Counted from the stretch's first letter, positions 42,676-52,410 are shown. The stretch is 64,000 bases of DNA from Haliea alexandrii (GCF_003719295.1 NZ_RFLW01000001.1:930001-994000); one strand, 5' to 3'. Made by a program: numbers and translations. The notes: generated from the letters alone by a model not told the origin.

Positions 42676-43653
42676 ATGAAAGCGGTGGTATGCAAGGAAC
42701 ACGGGCTGCCAGACAAGCTGTCATTGGAGACGGCCTGGCCGGACCCGGAAATGGGTGACGACGATGTGCTGATTGACGTCAAGGCGGCCGGATTGAACTT
42801 CCCGGATGTACTCATCATCCAGAACAAGTACCAGACCAAGCCGGATTTGCCGTTCATTCCCGGCGGCGAATGCTCCGGCGTGGTGGTGGCGGTGGGCAAG
42901 AATGTGACGCGCCTGCAGCCGGGGGAAAAAGTGATTTCCATGGGTGCCCACGGTGCGTTCTGTTCGCGCATTGCGGCCAACCAGCACGCCGTGTTCCCCA
43001 TGCCGGACGGGCTCACGTTCGAGCAGGCTGCGGGTGTCGCCATCACCTACTTCACCTCCTACCATGCGCTCAAGCAGCGCGCCAACCTGCAGCCCGGCGA
43101 AACCCTGCTGGTGCTGGGCGCGGCGGGCGGCGTAGGCACCACGGCGGTGGAACTGGGCAAGCTGATGGGGGCACGGGTGATCGCTGCTGCCAGCACGGAC
43201 GAGAAGCTGGCCCTGTGCAAGCAGCTCGGCGCGGATGAACTTATCAACTACAGCGACGTGTCTCTCAAGGATGCCCTGAAGGAGCTCACCGGCGGCAAGG
43301 GTGTGGATGTCGTGTACGACCCGGTGGGTGGTGACTACTCCGAACCCGCCTTGCGCAGCATGGCCTGGAACGGACGCTACCTGGTGATCGGTTTTGCCAG
43401 TGGCCCCATCCCCAGTATTCCCCTCAACCTTGCGTTGCTCAAGGGCTGCTCGATCGTGGGTGTGTTCTGGGGTCGCTTCATGGCAGAAGAGCCCGCGGTG
43501 AACCTGCAGAATATCCACGATTTGTGGGCATTGTTTGCCGAGGGCAAATTGAAGCCGGTCGTCACCGACCTCTTTGCGCTGGAGGATTATGAAGCGGCCT
43601 ATGCTTGCATGATGGAGCGGCGGGCACGCGGCAAAGTGATTCTCACGCTGTAG
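42676..43653 (+). CDS. NADPH:quinone oxidoreductase-like zinc-less MDR protein
   Basis: Start at 42676, one base after the thiolase stop; longer frames overlap the thiolase. The 325-residue medium-chain reductase has an N-terminal GroES-like domain (VKAAGLNFPDVL, PGGECSGVVVAVG) and a Rossmann domain with GAAGGVGTTAVELG near 150 and DPVGGDY near 215. No zinc ligands are apparent, as in QOR enzymes. It may reduce a quinone, enal or enoyl substrate with NADPH. Within the operon it may serve as an enoyl-CoA or enone reductase. Confidence 0.9.
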   Translation: MKAVVCKEHGLPDKLSLETAWPDPEMGDDDVLIDVKAAGLNFPDVLIIQNKYQTKPDLPFIPGGECSGVVVAVGKNVTRLQPGEKVISMGAHGAFCSRIAANQHAVFPMPDGLTFEQAAGVAITYFTSYHALKQRANLQPGETLLVLGAAGGVGTTAVELGKLMGARVIAAASTDEKLALCKQLGADELINYSDVSLKDALKELTGGKGVDVVYDPVGGDYSEPALRSMAWNGRYLVIGFASGPIPSIPLNLALLKGCSIVGVFWGRFMAEEPAVNLQNIHDLWALFAEGKLKPVVTDLFALEDYEAAYACMMERRARGKVILTL

Positions 43654-43662
43654 GAGCACGCC

Positions 43663-44826
43663 ATGCAGCCTTTCGTTTTCAATACGGTGCCGCAGCTCAT
43701 TTGCCGACCGGGCAGCGCTCTGGCCCTGGCGGAGAGCTGCCAGCGCCTGGGAATTCGTCAGCCGCTGCTGGTGACCGACCCCGGCTTGATCGGGATCGGG
43801 CTGGTGCAGCCGGTGCAGGCCGCGCTGGAAGCGGCCGGTATGCCCGTCGTGCTCTACGATCAGGTGCGGGAAGACCCGCCGGAGGCCACGGTTGAGGCGG
43901 CAGCGGCGCTGGGACGCGCTGCTGGCGTGGATGGGGTGATTGCGCTGGGCGGCGGCAGCTCCATGGATGTGGCAAAGGTGGTGGCGGCGCTGCTGGCGGG
44001 CTCTCAGCCGCTGCAGGCCCTCTACGGCGTCGACCAGATCAGCGGCGGACGCCTGCCCCTGATACTGGTGCCGACCACCGCCGGTACCGGCTCCGAGGTG
44101 ACACCGGTGGCGGTCATTACCACCGGGGAGACCACCAAGGCCGGTGTCTCCTCCGCTGTACTGCTGCCCGATGTTGCCCTGCTCGATGCCGACCTGACCC
44201 TGGGCCTGCCACCCCGGGTAACGGCTATGACCGGCGTTGATGCCATGGTGCATGCCATCGAGGCCTACACCTCGAAACTGAAAAAGAACCCGGTTTCCGA
44301 CAATCTGGCGCGCGAGGCATTGCGGCTGTTGGCTACCCACATCCGCACGGCTGTCAGCGACGGTGACAACCGCGAAGCGCGCGCGGCCATGTTGCTGGGT
44401 GCCTGCCTCGCCGGGCAGGCGTTTGCCAACGCGCCGGTGGCGGCGGTACACGCGCTGGCTTACCCGCTGGGTGGCCACTATCACATTCCCCACGGTCTCA
44501 GTAATTCGCTGGTACTGCCCGCGGTGCTGTCCTACAACATGCCGGCCGCTGAAGCACGGTATGCGGAGCTGGCAGAGATTGTTGTGCCTGGCATCACCGG
44601 CAGCGTGTCCGCGCGCGCGTCGGCACTGGTGGAGGCGCTCAAGCAGCTGATAGCCGATGTGGGCCTGCCGGCCACGCTGGCGGATGCCGGCGTACCGGCA
44701 GCGGACCTGCCCATGCTCGCGGCGGATGCCATGCAGCAACAGCGCCTGCTGGTCAACAATCCGCGTGAGGTGAGCGAAGCCGATGCGCTGGCGATTTATC
44801 GCGCAGCGCACGGGGCCGGCGCATGA
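43663..44826 (+). CDS. Iron-containing alcohol dehydrogenase family protein
   Basis: A 387-residue group III alcohol dehydrogenase. The NAD site GGGSSMDVAK lies near 105, TTAGTGSEVTPVAV near 146, and metal ligands are suggested by GVDAMVHAIEAY near 198 and HALAYPLGGHYHIPHG near 270 (several His). It would oxidise an alcohol to an aldehyde upstream of an acid, or a 4-hydroxyacid. It overlaps the thioesterase start by four bases (ATGA). Confidence 0.92.
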   Translation: MQPFVFNTVPQLICRPGSALALAESCQRLGIRQPLLVTDPGLIGIGLVQPVQAALEAAGMPVVLYDQVREDPPEATVEAAAALGRAAGVDGVIALGGGSSMDVAKVVAALLAGSQPLQALYGVDQISGGRLPLILVPTTAGTGSEVTPVAVITTGETTKAGVSSAVLLPDVALLDADLTLGLPPRVTAMTGVDAMVHAIEAYTSKLKKNPVSDNLAREALRLLATHIRTAVSDGDNREARAAMLLGACLAGQAFANAPVAAVHALAYPLGGHYHIPHGLSNSLVLPAVLSYNMPAAEARYAELAEIVVPGITGSVSARASALVEALKQLIADVGLPATLADAGVPAADLPMLAADAMQQQRLLVNNPREVSEADALAIYRAAHGAGA

Positions 44827-45254
44827 GCAAGCGACCGCTGCGCGCCGACTATGCGGTGTTTTACCCCATCAGCACACGCTGGTCGGACAATGACACCTAC
44901 GGGCACATCAACAACGTGGTCTACTATTCCTACTTCGATTCGGTCGCCAATCGCTATCTGATTGAGGAAGGCGGGCTGGATATCGCGGATGGCGCCATCG
45001 TTGGTTACGTGGTGAGCTCGGGCTGCGACTACCACGCCCCGGCCAGTTACCCGGAAGCGATCGAAGGCGGCCTGCGCGTCGATCGCCTCGGTAACAGCTC
45101 AGTACAGTATGGCATCGCCATCTTCCGTGAGGGCGAGGATGAGGCTCTGGCGCACGGCCACTTTGTGCATGTGTTCGTCGAGCGTGCAGCCAACCGCTCG
45201 GTACCGATACCGGAGGGCTTGCGGGTAGCGCTGGAAAAGCTGACGGCCGGCTGA
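44823..45254 (+). CDS. 4HBT-type acyl-CoA thioesterase
   Basis: A 143-residue single-hotdog thioesterase. The family motif is WSDNDTYGHINNVVYYSYFD (residues about 20-39), with Asp22 or Asp24 as the likely catalytic acid. It would release CoA from a stalled or final acyl-CoA. Its start overlaps the Fe-ADH stop (ATGA). It is the last gene of the ten-gene operon. Confidence 0.9.
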   Translation: MSKRPLRADYAVFYPISTRWSDNDTYGHINNVVYYSYFDSVANRYLIEEGGLDIADGAIVGYVVSSGCDYHAPASYPEAIEGGLRVDRLGNSSVQYGIAIFREGEDEALAHGHFVHVFVERAANRSVPIPEGLRVALEKLTAG

Positions 45255-45261
45255 CGCCCCG

Positions 45262-45906
45262 CTACTTCAGCAGGTAGCGCAACAGCAGGCTCAACACCTC
45301 CCGGCGAAAAACCGGGTCCTCCAGTGCCTCAGGGCGCTCGGCGAGCGCCGACTGCAGGCTGGCATCCAGGCTGCGGCGAGCAATGAACGCCATGGTGTCG
45401 ATCGGGCCAGCGCGCAGCTGCTGCCGGTGGCGCCGCAGAAAACCCGGAAACCATTCCTCCCAGGAGGGGTTGGCGAGGGATTGGGTAAGCTGGTTGACGC
45501 GGGCACGTATATCCAGGCTCTGTTGGTACTGCAGGTAGAAATCGGGATACATGCGGTATAGCTGCAGGAGCAGTGTGGCCTCGAGGTCAATGATGGCCGC
45601 CAGGGTGGCTTCCACGCCCTGGTCAGTGAGGGCGTGAATACGTGCGAACTCACTCTCGGTCTGGGCCAGCAAGCCCGCCATACGCTCTTCGTACACTTCC
45701 GCCAGCACCGCTTCCTTGTTGGGAAAGTATTGGTAAAGAGAGGCAATGTTCACGCCCGCCACGTCGGCAATGCGCGCGGTGGTCAGCTGGTCCGGGCCCT
45801 CCTGCTCCAGGATTTTCAGGCAGGCTTCGCGGATGGCCCCCACCAGCGCGCGGGAGCGATGTTGGCGAGGCCGCTTGCGCGGAGCGGGCAAGTCATTGCC
45901 AGTCAC
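45262..45906 (-). CDS. TetR-family transcriptional regulator
   Basis: A 214-residue regulator. The helix-turn-helix lies at about 43-65 (LTTARIADVAGVNIASLYQYF, typical TetR N-terminus) after a basic start (RKRPRQHRSR). The C-terminal ligand domain has no specific match. It converges on the end of the ten-gene operon and is divergent from the sulfotransferase. It is the best local candidate to bind the palindrome at 34505-34519, sensing an acyl-CoA or related ligand. Confidence 0.9.
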   Translation of the reverse strand: MTGNDLPAPRKRPRQHRSRALVGAIREACLKILEQEGPDQLTTARIADVAGVNIASLYQYFPNKEAVLAEVYEERMAGLLAQTESEFARIHALTDQGVEATLAAIIDLEATLLLQLYRMYPDFYLQYQQSLDIRARVNQLTQSLANPSWEEWFPGFLRRHRQQLRAGPIDTMAFIARRSLDASLQSALAERPEALEDPVFRREVLSLLLRYLLK

Positions 45907-46080
45907 AGCGTCGCTTCAGTGACAAAAAAATGTAAGGCCTGTTGTCTCTGCATCGTAGGTTGACCTTAAAAGCCTTTTATAACAGCAGGTTACAGCTGTC
46001 CGTATTTCCTCTAAACCGCAGTTGCCAGCAGCTTCAAAGGGGCTAGAGTACTGGATTCCTGAAACTGGGCAAGGCACACC

Positions 46081-47262
46081 ATGTATTTCGACGTTGATTA
46101 TTACCTGCGCCTGCTGCGCCATGTGTGGCGGCTCAAAGAGTGGCCGGGGCGCCGGCGCCTGCTGCTGCGCCTGCTCTTGGTGACGCCGCTGGCTACGCTG
46201 TTTCATACTCTCTGCTTCCTGCTTGATTACGTGTTTTTCCCGCGGTTATGGACGCAGCGTGTCGTCGCGCCCGTGTTCATTGTTGGCCATGCGCGCAGCG
46301 GCACAACACTCATGCATCGGCTCCTCTCCGCCGACGGTGAGCGCTTCAGTGACTTTCTCTACTGGGAAACGCTGTTTCCGTCGCTGCTGCAAAAGCGGGT
46401 CATCCGCTGGCTGGGCTCTGTGGACACCCGGCTGCTGAATGGCGCTTTGTACCGCCGCATCAAGGCCTGGGATGACAACACCTTTGGACCGTTCCGGCAC
46501 ATCCACAACATGAGCCTGTGGACCTCAGAAGAGGATCAGTTCGCCATGCGCGCGGCCTTCGTCACGCAGCAGTGGTCCACAGACCTGCCGGTGATGGACG
46601 TACTGGACCTGTTTCATCTCGATCAGATGCCCGCCAAGCGTAAGCGCTGGATGCATCACTACAAGGAGCTGGTGAAGCGCCAGTTGTTACTCAACGGCGG
46701 GGAGCGCATTCATTTGAGCAAGAACCCGGTGATGAGTGGTTGGGTGGGATCGATCATCGAGACCTTCCCGGATGCGCGCATCGTGGTCATGCTGCGTGAC
46801 CCCGCTGAATGTGTGCCCAGCCTGCTCAAGCTGGTAGAGATTTCGTGGAAGAGCAAGGGCTGGCGCAAAGAAGACTACGCACACTCGCTGGCGCTATTGC
46901 TGGAGACCTCCTTCGAGAGTTTCGAGAACCCGGCGCAGCAACTCGCAGCGCGGCCGGATACACCGCGCGCCATCGTGGACTATCGCGACCTGACGAAGCA
47001 ACCGCAGGAAACGGTACATGCTGTGTATGCGGCGCTGGGTATGACGGTAAGCACACAGTTTGATGACTTCCTGCGCGCCAATGCCGAGCGGGAGAAGAGC
47101 CATCATTCCAAATTTGAGTACAGCCTTGGCGATTACGCCTTGTCACAGGAATTACTCGAGCAGCGCCTCGCCGACTTTTACCTGCGCTATGGATGGCCCG
47201 GCCACAATGGCGCCGGCCCCGACCCGGAGGCAGGCGCTGAAACGGAACGAGCGCCGGCCTGA
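46081..47262 (+). CDS. Sulfotransferase family protein
   Basis: A 393-residue sulfotransferase. Hydrophobic residues (about 27-53) suggest an N-terminal membrane anchor. The 5'-PAPS loop FIVGHARSGTTLMHR sits at about 67-80. The 3'-phosphate site fits SKNPVMSGWVGSI near 215 and VVMLRDPAECVPS near 235. It would transfer sulfate from PAPS to a hydroxyl on a lipid, sterol or carbohydrate. It is divergent from the TetR gene and is followed by the DUF1214 gene. Confidence 0.85.
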   Translation: MYFDVDYYLRLLRHVWRLKEWPGRRRLLLRLLLVTPLATLFHTLCFLLDYVFFPRLWTQRVVAPVFIVGHARSGTTLMHRLLSADGERFSDFLYWETLFPSLLQKRVIRWLGSVDTRLLNGALYRRIKAWDDNTFGPFRHIHNMSLWTSEEDQFAMRAAFVTQQWSTDLPVMDVLDLFHLDQMPAKRKRWMHHYKELVKRQLLLNGGERIHLSKNPVMSGWVGSIIETFPDARIVVMLRDPAECVPSLLKLVEISWKSKGWRKEDYAHSLALLLETSFESFENPAQQLAARPDTPRAIVDYRDLTKQPQETVHAVYAALGMTVSTQFDDFLRANAEREKSHHSKFEYSLGDYALSQELLEQRLADFYLRYGWPGHNGAGPDPEAGAETERAPA

Positions 47263-47305
47263 GTTCCAGGCGCTCCAGACCACTCACATTCCAGAGGATA
47301 ACAAT

Positions 47306-48688
47306 ATGTCAGAGCAAGAGAGCAGCCAGGCGACGCGTGACGCATTGCGTCAGGCCTTCGATGACATGATCGCCTGCTTCCAGGAGGCGCGGGATGCCAT
47401 TGACGATCCGGCGCTGTATCCGCCGCCGCCCACGGATCGCCACCTTGCCGAGGGTTATCGCTACGTGCTGGGCTTTATGCTGGCCGGTATCGAGCGTGCG
47501 CTGGGTGACCCGCTGTATCCGCGCTTTCGGCGCGCTATCCAGCCGATGAATCGCGCCACCATCGATAATTCGGACGCGGTCTATCTGGGTGTGGAGATCG
47601 ACGGTAATTACAGCTACCGCATCCGGGGCCGGGCGGCGGATAGCCGTCACTGGCGCGGTGAGCCGGCAGCAGAAGGCAAGACCGCCCCGCAGTATGTGAT
47701 CTTCGAGCTCGCCAGCGGCCACGCGGGGGACAGCGGTAAGCTGTCGGAAATGAAACCCGGTACCCGCATCAACACAGGAACGCTGGACAGTACCACCTTG
47801 CAGGTTGCCGACGATGGCAGCTTCGAGATCCTGATTGCACCGGAAAAGCCCGCCGGCTATACCGGTAACTTCATCGCCGGCAAGCGCATCAGTCGCGACG
47901 TGGAGCACGTGGGCAAGTTTCTCACCTGCCGCGAGCTTTTCCATGACTGGGAAAACCAGGACCTGTTGGATCTGGAGATCCTGCGCATCGGCTGTGAAAA
48001 CGAACCGCGCCCGCCTATTGACCCCGAGGGCGCGATGCAGATGTTGCGTGACGTAGGCAGCGTGGCGCGCAATCAGGTGCATTTCTGGAATGCCTTCAAC
48101 ACCATCACGCTGGAGACGTACGGTCAGGTGCCAGGCGGCATCAGTGAGCGCATGGGGCTGGACAAGCCCTTCATGCCGGTGAACGATATGAATCCGCCCA
48201 ATGCGCTGGGTCTGGCCACGGGCGGCGGCCAGAGCAGCAACATCTATGCGGGCGGCACCTATCTGCTCGAGGACGACGAGGCGCTGGTCATTACAACCCG
48301 CACGCCGGTGGAACCGCATTTTCTAGGCTTTCACCTGGCCAATTTGTGGGGTGAGTCGCTCGATTTTGAAAGCTATCCCAGTAATATCAACGCACATTTT
48401 GTCGAGGCGGACCCCGATGGTGTACGGCGCTGGGTGGTGTGTCACCGCGACCCGGGTATCGCCAACTGGGTGAGTACCACCGGCGTGCGCCACGGCTATA
48501 CCAGCATGCGCTGGACCTACCCCGAGCCGCCGCCAGAAGAGCAGTGGCCGGAACTGACGGTGACCCGTGTAGCCTTTGACGCCATTGCAGAACACATGCC
48601 GCATGCCCGGCAGGTTGCGCCGGAGGAGCGCGCCGCCGAGCGCCTGTTGCGTCATCGGCATGTGCAGCGGCGTTACCGGCAGTACTAG
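47306..48688 (+). CDS. DUF1214 domain protein
   Basis: Start at 47306 (AGAGG upstream); the longer open frame would overlap the sulfotransferase. A 460-residue protein. The C-terminal part carries the DUF1214-like stretch QSSNIYAGGTYLLEDDEALV, then FLGFHLANLWGESLDFESYP and RWTYPEP near 410. There is no signal peptide. The N-terminal half is helical and begins with a region where DUF1254 is sometimes fused; I see no clear DUF1254. Function unknown; such genes are common in sterol/lipid catabolic neighbourhoods. Confidence 0.75.
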   Translation: MSEQESSQATRDALRQAFDDMIACFQEARDAIDDPALYPPPPTDRHLAEGYRYVLGFMLAGIERALGDPLYPRFRRAIQPMNRATIDNSDAVYLGVEIDGNYSYRIRGRAADSRHWRGEPAAEGKTAPQYVIFELASGHAGDSGKLSEMKPGTRINTGTLDSTTLQVADDGSFEILIAPEKPAGYTGNFIAGKRISRDVEHVGKFLTCRELFHDWENQDLLDLEILRIGCENEPRPPIDPEGAMQMLRDVGSVARNQVHFWNAFNTITLETYGQVPGGISERMGLDKPFMPVNDMNPPNALGLATGGGQSSNIYAGGTYLLEDDEALVITTRTPVEPHFLGFHLANLWGESLDFESYPSNINAHFVEADPDGVRRWVVCHRDPGIANWVSTTGVRHGYTSMRWTYPEPPPEEQWPELTVTRVAFDAIAEHMPHARQVAPEERAAERLLRHRHVQRRYRQY

Positions 48689-48727
48689 TTTCACGGGCGT
48701 TCATCTAACCGCAAAAGGGAGCAGAGC

Positions 48728-49567
48728 ATGGGACAACTGCAAGGCAAGACGGCACTGATTACCGGCGGTAGCCGCGGTATCGGTCGCGCCATTGCAAAGC
48801 GCTTCGCGGCGGAGGGCGCAGCGGTGGTGCTGGTGGCGTCACGCGCGGGTGCACACGGCGACCTGCCGGGAACCCTCGACGACGCCGTGGCAGAGATCCA
48901 TGCCGCGGGAGGACGGGCCGCCGCTGAAGTGTGCAGCCTGCTCGATGTCGCGGCGCGTGCCGATCTGGTCGAACGCGCCGCGGCGCATTTCGGGCCTATC
49001 GACATTCTGGTCAACAACGCCGCCATGCAGCGTGCAAACATGCCGAGCCGGGTAAGCACCGATCATCGCAACCAGATGTTCGACCTGAACGTGAACGTGC
49101 CCATGGAGTTGGCCGCGCAGGCTTTGCCGGGTATGCGTCAACGCGGCGCGGGGTGGATTCTGAACATCAGCAGTGCGACCGCCCTGCAGCCGGTAGCACC
49201 GTATCGCCACACCCGTGAGGCAGCACTGGTGATTGCCGCCTACGGCGCCTCCAAGGCGGCCCTCAACCGCTACAGCGAGGGCCTGGCGCATGAGCTTGCG
49301 CCGGAGCAGATCTACGTCAATACGCTGGCACCGGAGAGCATTGTGCTGACCCCGGGTGCTGAATACGTGCGCGAAATCGCCCAGCGGTTCCCGGACTGGG
49401 CGGAACCGGTGGAGATGATGGCCGAAGCGGCTCTGTCACTCTGCAGCGGGACGCACGTGGCGCGGGTGGCCTACAGTCGCCAGTGGCTGCACGCGCAGGG
49501 GCGCTCGGTGCACACTTTGGATGGCAAGACGGTGCTGGGGGATGCGTTTCTGCCCGCGGATATCTAG
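48728..49567 (+). CDS. Short-chain dehydrogenase/reductase
   Basis: A 279-residue classical SDR: TGGSRGIGRAIAKR near 13, NNAAMQRANM near 97, SSATALQPVAPY (Ser near 147) and YGASKAALNRYS (Tyr and Lys near 173-177). NAD(P)-dependent alcohol/ketone oxidoreductase; substrate unknown. It lies 39 bases after the DUF1214 gene on the same strand, so the sulfotransferase, DUF1214 protein and SDR may be one transcript. Confidence 0.88.
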   Translation: MGQLQGKTALITGGSRGIGRAIAKRFAAEGAAVVLVASRAGAHGDLPGTLDDAVAEIHAAGGRAAAEVCSLLDVAARADLVERAAAHFGPIDILVNNAAMQRANMPSRVSTDHRNQMFDLNVNVPMELAAQALPGMRQRGAGWILNISSATALQPVAPYRHTREAALVIAAYGASKAALNRYSEGLAHELAPEQIYVNTLAPESIVLTPGAEYVREIAQRFPDWAEPVEMMAEAALSLCSGTHVARVAYSRQWLHAQGRSVHTLDGKTVLGDAFLPADI

Positions 49568-49594
49568 GCTGGTCTGGGCCGCCCTGGCCGACTT

Positions 49595-50026
49595 TCAACC
49601 AAATCGCCCACCGTATAGTTTGGGGCTGGATACCTGCTGCGGGTGGATCGTGATGACAACCCGCGCGGCGCCCGGCGCGTCCAGATCCTCTGGCGGTTCG
49701 GCCCCGTTTGATCCGGCCATGAACTGGCGCCGGAAGAAGCTGCGATCGTCGTCGTCCTGCAGGCTGGCGTGACCGCGGATCTCAACGTAGTCCATGACGT
49801 TTGTCCTGGAAACAACGCAAAAGGCGACACGGTTGTCGGCCGCGAGATTCCGGTACTTGAGTCTGCTTTTCAGGGTGGATATGCGGATCTGTTGACCGTC
49901 CCAGACAAAACCGACGGGATTGGAAGACAGTAACCCGTCCTTGGCCCGAATGGTTGTCAGCACGCCGAAGAAGCTCTCTTCCAGTAGTGCGTGGTTGTGT
50001 TCCGGGATAGTAATTGTGTCTGGCAT
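49595..50026 (-). CDS. PPOX-class (F420/FMN-type) flavin-binding protein
   Basis: Start at 50026 (AGGAG upstream); the frame continues to 50107 without support. The 143-residue split-barrel protein of the pyridoxamine-oxidase-like class has GVLTTIRAKDGLLSSNPVGF near 20, RISTLKSRLKYRNLAADNRVAF near 46 and YVEIRGHASL near 78. It would bind FMN or F420 and reduce or oxidise a small substrate. It is a single gene convergent with the SDR upstream. Confidence 0.78.
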   Translation of the reverse strand: MPDTITIPEHNHALLEESFFGVLTTIRAKDGLLSSNPVGFVWDGQQIRISTLKSRLKYRNLAADNRVAFCVVSRTNVMDYVEIRGHASLQDDDDRSFFRRQFMAGSNGAEPPEDLDAPGAARVVITIHPQQVSSPKLYGGRFG

Positions 50027-50188
50027 ACCAGGGCTCCTGTTATGAACGATCGTGCTACGAGTTGTTGTCCGGTGCCAACTGAGGCTCTCACAGGGTAAAG
50101 AAATCAACTGCGGGAAGGTAACTGCAGGCGTATGAGTATGCAGTCTGCCAAAGACATAGTTGCGAGTGGTCTGGTCGAAAGCGCCCGT

Positions 50189-51382
50189 TCAGGCTGACTC
50201 CCGCCGCACCAGCAACACGAGCACCAGGAAGAACACACTGGCGCTGAACAGAGGCGCCAGCGACGGGTGGATCTGATACAGGGCGCCGGCGCAGAGTGGG
50301 CCGGCGACGAATCCGATGGCGGGGCAGGCGGCGACCAGGCCGGCAACCGAACCCTGTTCGTCGGCGGATACCGCAAGCGACGCGCCGGCGGAAATCGACG
50401 GCATACTCAGACCCAGGCCTGTGCCGAGGAACCCCATGCCCACCGCCAGCAGCGGGAAGTGATCGGCGCTGGCCAGAATCGTTGCGCCAAACAGCATCGC
50501 CAGCAGGCCCAGGCGAATGAATTGCGTGGGCTCCAGTTTGAGCCGCTGCATCACGGTAATCTGTACCAGGAATGTGAACAGAGCCGACACCATCAGTGCC
50601 GCCCCGGTCATCTGGGCGGTCTGGATACCGTTCAACTCCAGTTTGTCCTGCAGGGTGAAGCCCAGTGTCTGCTGGATGCCGGAGAAGCCGACGAACAACC
50701 CCACGGCGGTGGCGAGCAGGTGGCGCACTCGCCGGTCGGTAAAACGCAGCCGTATACGCAAATGGCGTGGTACGCGCTCCCGGCGGGGTGTTTTCGGCAG
50801 CTTGCGCCACACCAGCAGCGCCGCCGACGCCGCGAGCGTTGCCGCAAAATACAGGGGTGCCAGCAGGCCGAAGGTTGCCAGGGCGCCGCTCACCGCGGGA
50901 CCGAGTATGGTGCCCATGCTGTTGGCCGTGCCGAGGCGGGCCATGGTGCGTGTACGGTGCTCGGCGGCGCTGTTGTCTGCCGCATAGGCGGTTGTGGCGG
51001 GGTTGGTGGCAGACATCACCACCGACTGCCCGCAGCGCGCCAGCAGCGCCACGACGTAGAGCAGGGTGCCGCTGAGAATACCGGCCAGCCCTATGGAAAA
51101 TACGCTGGTGAACACCAGGGTGCCCGCGGTGTAGCCGAGCAATCCGGTGATGATGATGGGCTTGCGTCCGACGCGATCGCTGAGTCGACCCCAGTGAGGC
51201 GAGGCGAGGGCGAACACCAGGGCGGAGATGGCGATGATCGATGTGATCTGCAGCTCTCCCAGCGCCACTTCGCGGCCCAGCGGCGCGAGGATCGCAAACA
51301 CCAGCGATTGACCCATGCCCGTTGCCATGAGGGCAAGGATCAGTACGGTCAGCTGCCCGGTAGAAAGCCTGGTCGTGGTCAC
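50189..51382 (-). CDS. MFS transporter
   Basis: A 397-residue major-facilitator transporter when started with GTG at 51382, just after the preceding SDR stop; the longer frame would overlap that gene. About twelve helices are visible; the loop motif GRLSDRVGRKP lies near 70. ARCGQSVVMSATNP appears in helix 4-5. It is a drug/metabolite exporter candidate; the substrate is unknown. It is likely co-transcribed with the SDR at 51408. Confidence 0.82.
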   Translation of the reverse strand: MTTTRLSTGQLTVLILALMATGMGQSLVFAILAPLGREVALGELQITSIIAISALVFALASPHWGRLSDRVGRKPIIITGLLGYTAGTLVFTSVFSIGLAGILSGTLLYVVALLARCGQSVVMSATNPATTAYAADNSAAEHRTRTMARLGTANSMGTILGPAVSGALATFGLLAPLYFAATLAASAALLVWRKLPKTPRRERVPRHLRIRLRFTDRRVRHLLATAVGLFVGFSGIQQTLGFTLQDKLELNGIQTAQMTGAALMVSALFTFLVQITVMQRLKLEPTQFIRLGLLAMLFGATILASADHFPLLAVGMGFLGTGLGLSMPSISAGASLAVSADEQGSVAGLVAACPAIGFVAGPLCAGALYQIHPSLAPLFSASVFFLVLVLLVRRESA

Positions 51383-51407
51383 GGATGCCTGCGCCGGGGG
51401 TGAGTGA

Positions 51408-52229
51408 TCACGCGTCGGCCTTGCCGATCTGGCCCAGTCCCGGCATGAAGCGGGGGTAGCTGACCGGAAACAGGCGTGCCAGCAGGTTGATGAGCTTGGC
51501 ATCGCTGCCTATTAACAGGCGCTGCTGCCTTTTTTCCACGGCGCGGATGATCTGTGCCGCCGCCGATTCCGCCGTGGTGCGCACGTGTTGCTCGAACAAC
51601 GCGGCTTTCTCGTCTTCGCTGACGGCGACACCGCCGCCGCGGCTGCGGCGCGCGATATTGGTGCCAACCCCACCGGGGTGCACGCAACACACGTGGACGT
51701 TGCTGCCCTGCATTTCCATGCGCAGTGCCTCGGTGTAGCCGCGCACGGCAAACTTGGAGGCGTTGTAGGCGGATTGCGTGGGCACGCCAATCATGCCGAA
51801 AATCGACGATATATTGACCAGGTGCCCCTGCGGGGCGCGTTGCAGCAGAGGCAGGAAAGCCATGGTGCCGTGGACCACGCCCCAGAAATTGATGCCCATC
51901 AGCCACTGCACGTTGGCGTAGTCACAGGCATCGACACGGTCGCTGTAGCCCACCCCGGCGTTATTGACCACGATGTCTACCGACGACTGTTGTTCGGCGA
52001 TGGCCCCGGCCCAGGCGTCCATGGCGGCCTTGTCTGCCACGTCCACGGACTGCTGCTGGGTAGCGACATCGGTGCGCTCCAGGCCCGCCACGGTTTCATC
52101 CAACCCGGTGGCATCCACGTCGCTCAGGAACAGGGCGCAGCCCTCGCGGTTGAGTTGCCTCGCAAGCGCGCGGCCAATGCCTGAGCCGGCGCCGGTGATT
52201 ACCGCTGTTTTCCCTGAACTGTAGGTCAT
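51408..52229 (-). CDS. Short-chain dehydrogenase/reductase
   Basis: A 273-residue SDR when started at 52229 (MTYSSGKTAVITGAGSG); the longer frame adds a Cys-rich lead without support. TGAGSGIGRALARQ near 13, NNAGVGYSD near 90, SSIFGMIGVPTQSAYNASKFA (Ser near 143, Tyr-Lys near 156-160), and CCVHPGGVGTNIARRS follow. Fits classical SDRs of the oxidoreductase type that act on lipids or aromatics. It is probably the first gene of a two-gene operon with the MFS transporter, and divergent from the Bcr/CflA gene. Confidence 0.85.
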   Translation of the reverse strand: MTYSSGKTAVITGAGSGIGRALARQLNREGCALFLSDVDATGLDETVAGLERTDVATQQQSVDVADKAAMDAWAGAIAEQQSSVDIVVNNAGVGYSDRVDACDYANVQWLMGINFWGVVHGTMAFLPLLQRAPQGHLVNISSIFGMIGVPTQSAYNASKFAVRGYTEALRMEMQGSNVHVCCVHPGGVGTNIARRSRGGGVAVSEDEKAALFEQHVRTTAESAAAQIIRAVEKRQQRLLIGSDAKLINLLARLFPVSYPRFMPGLGQIGKADA

Positions 52230-52410
52230 GTTTGGAGATATCCTGTTGTTTACGGTTATCGGCCCATCATAGAAAACCGGGTGTGTAGCGCAACTGTTTT
52301 CTCCAGTGCCGGGCGCCGAACACAGCTTTGCTGCACCTTGGTGCCCCGCGTGCGGTACACTGCAGTGGCCCGCGCAGCAACAAACACCCTGACCCTTCCG
52401 GCGATCCGTC

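Noticed and set aside
40407-44811. Very long minus-strand frames (879 and 696 codons)
   Set aside because: They are mirror frames of the high-GC SDR, thiolase, reductase and Fe-ADH genes, which have clear motifs on the plus strand.
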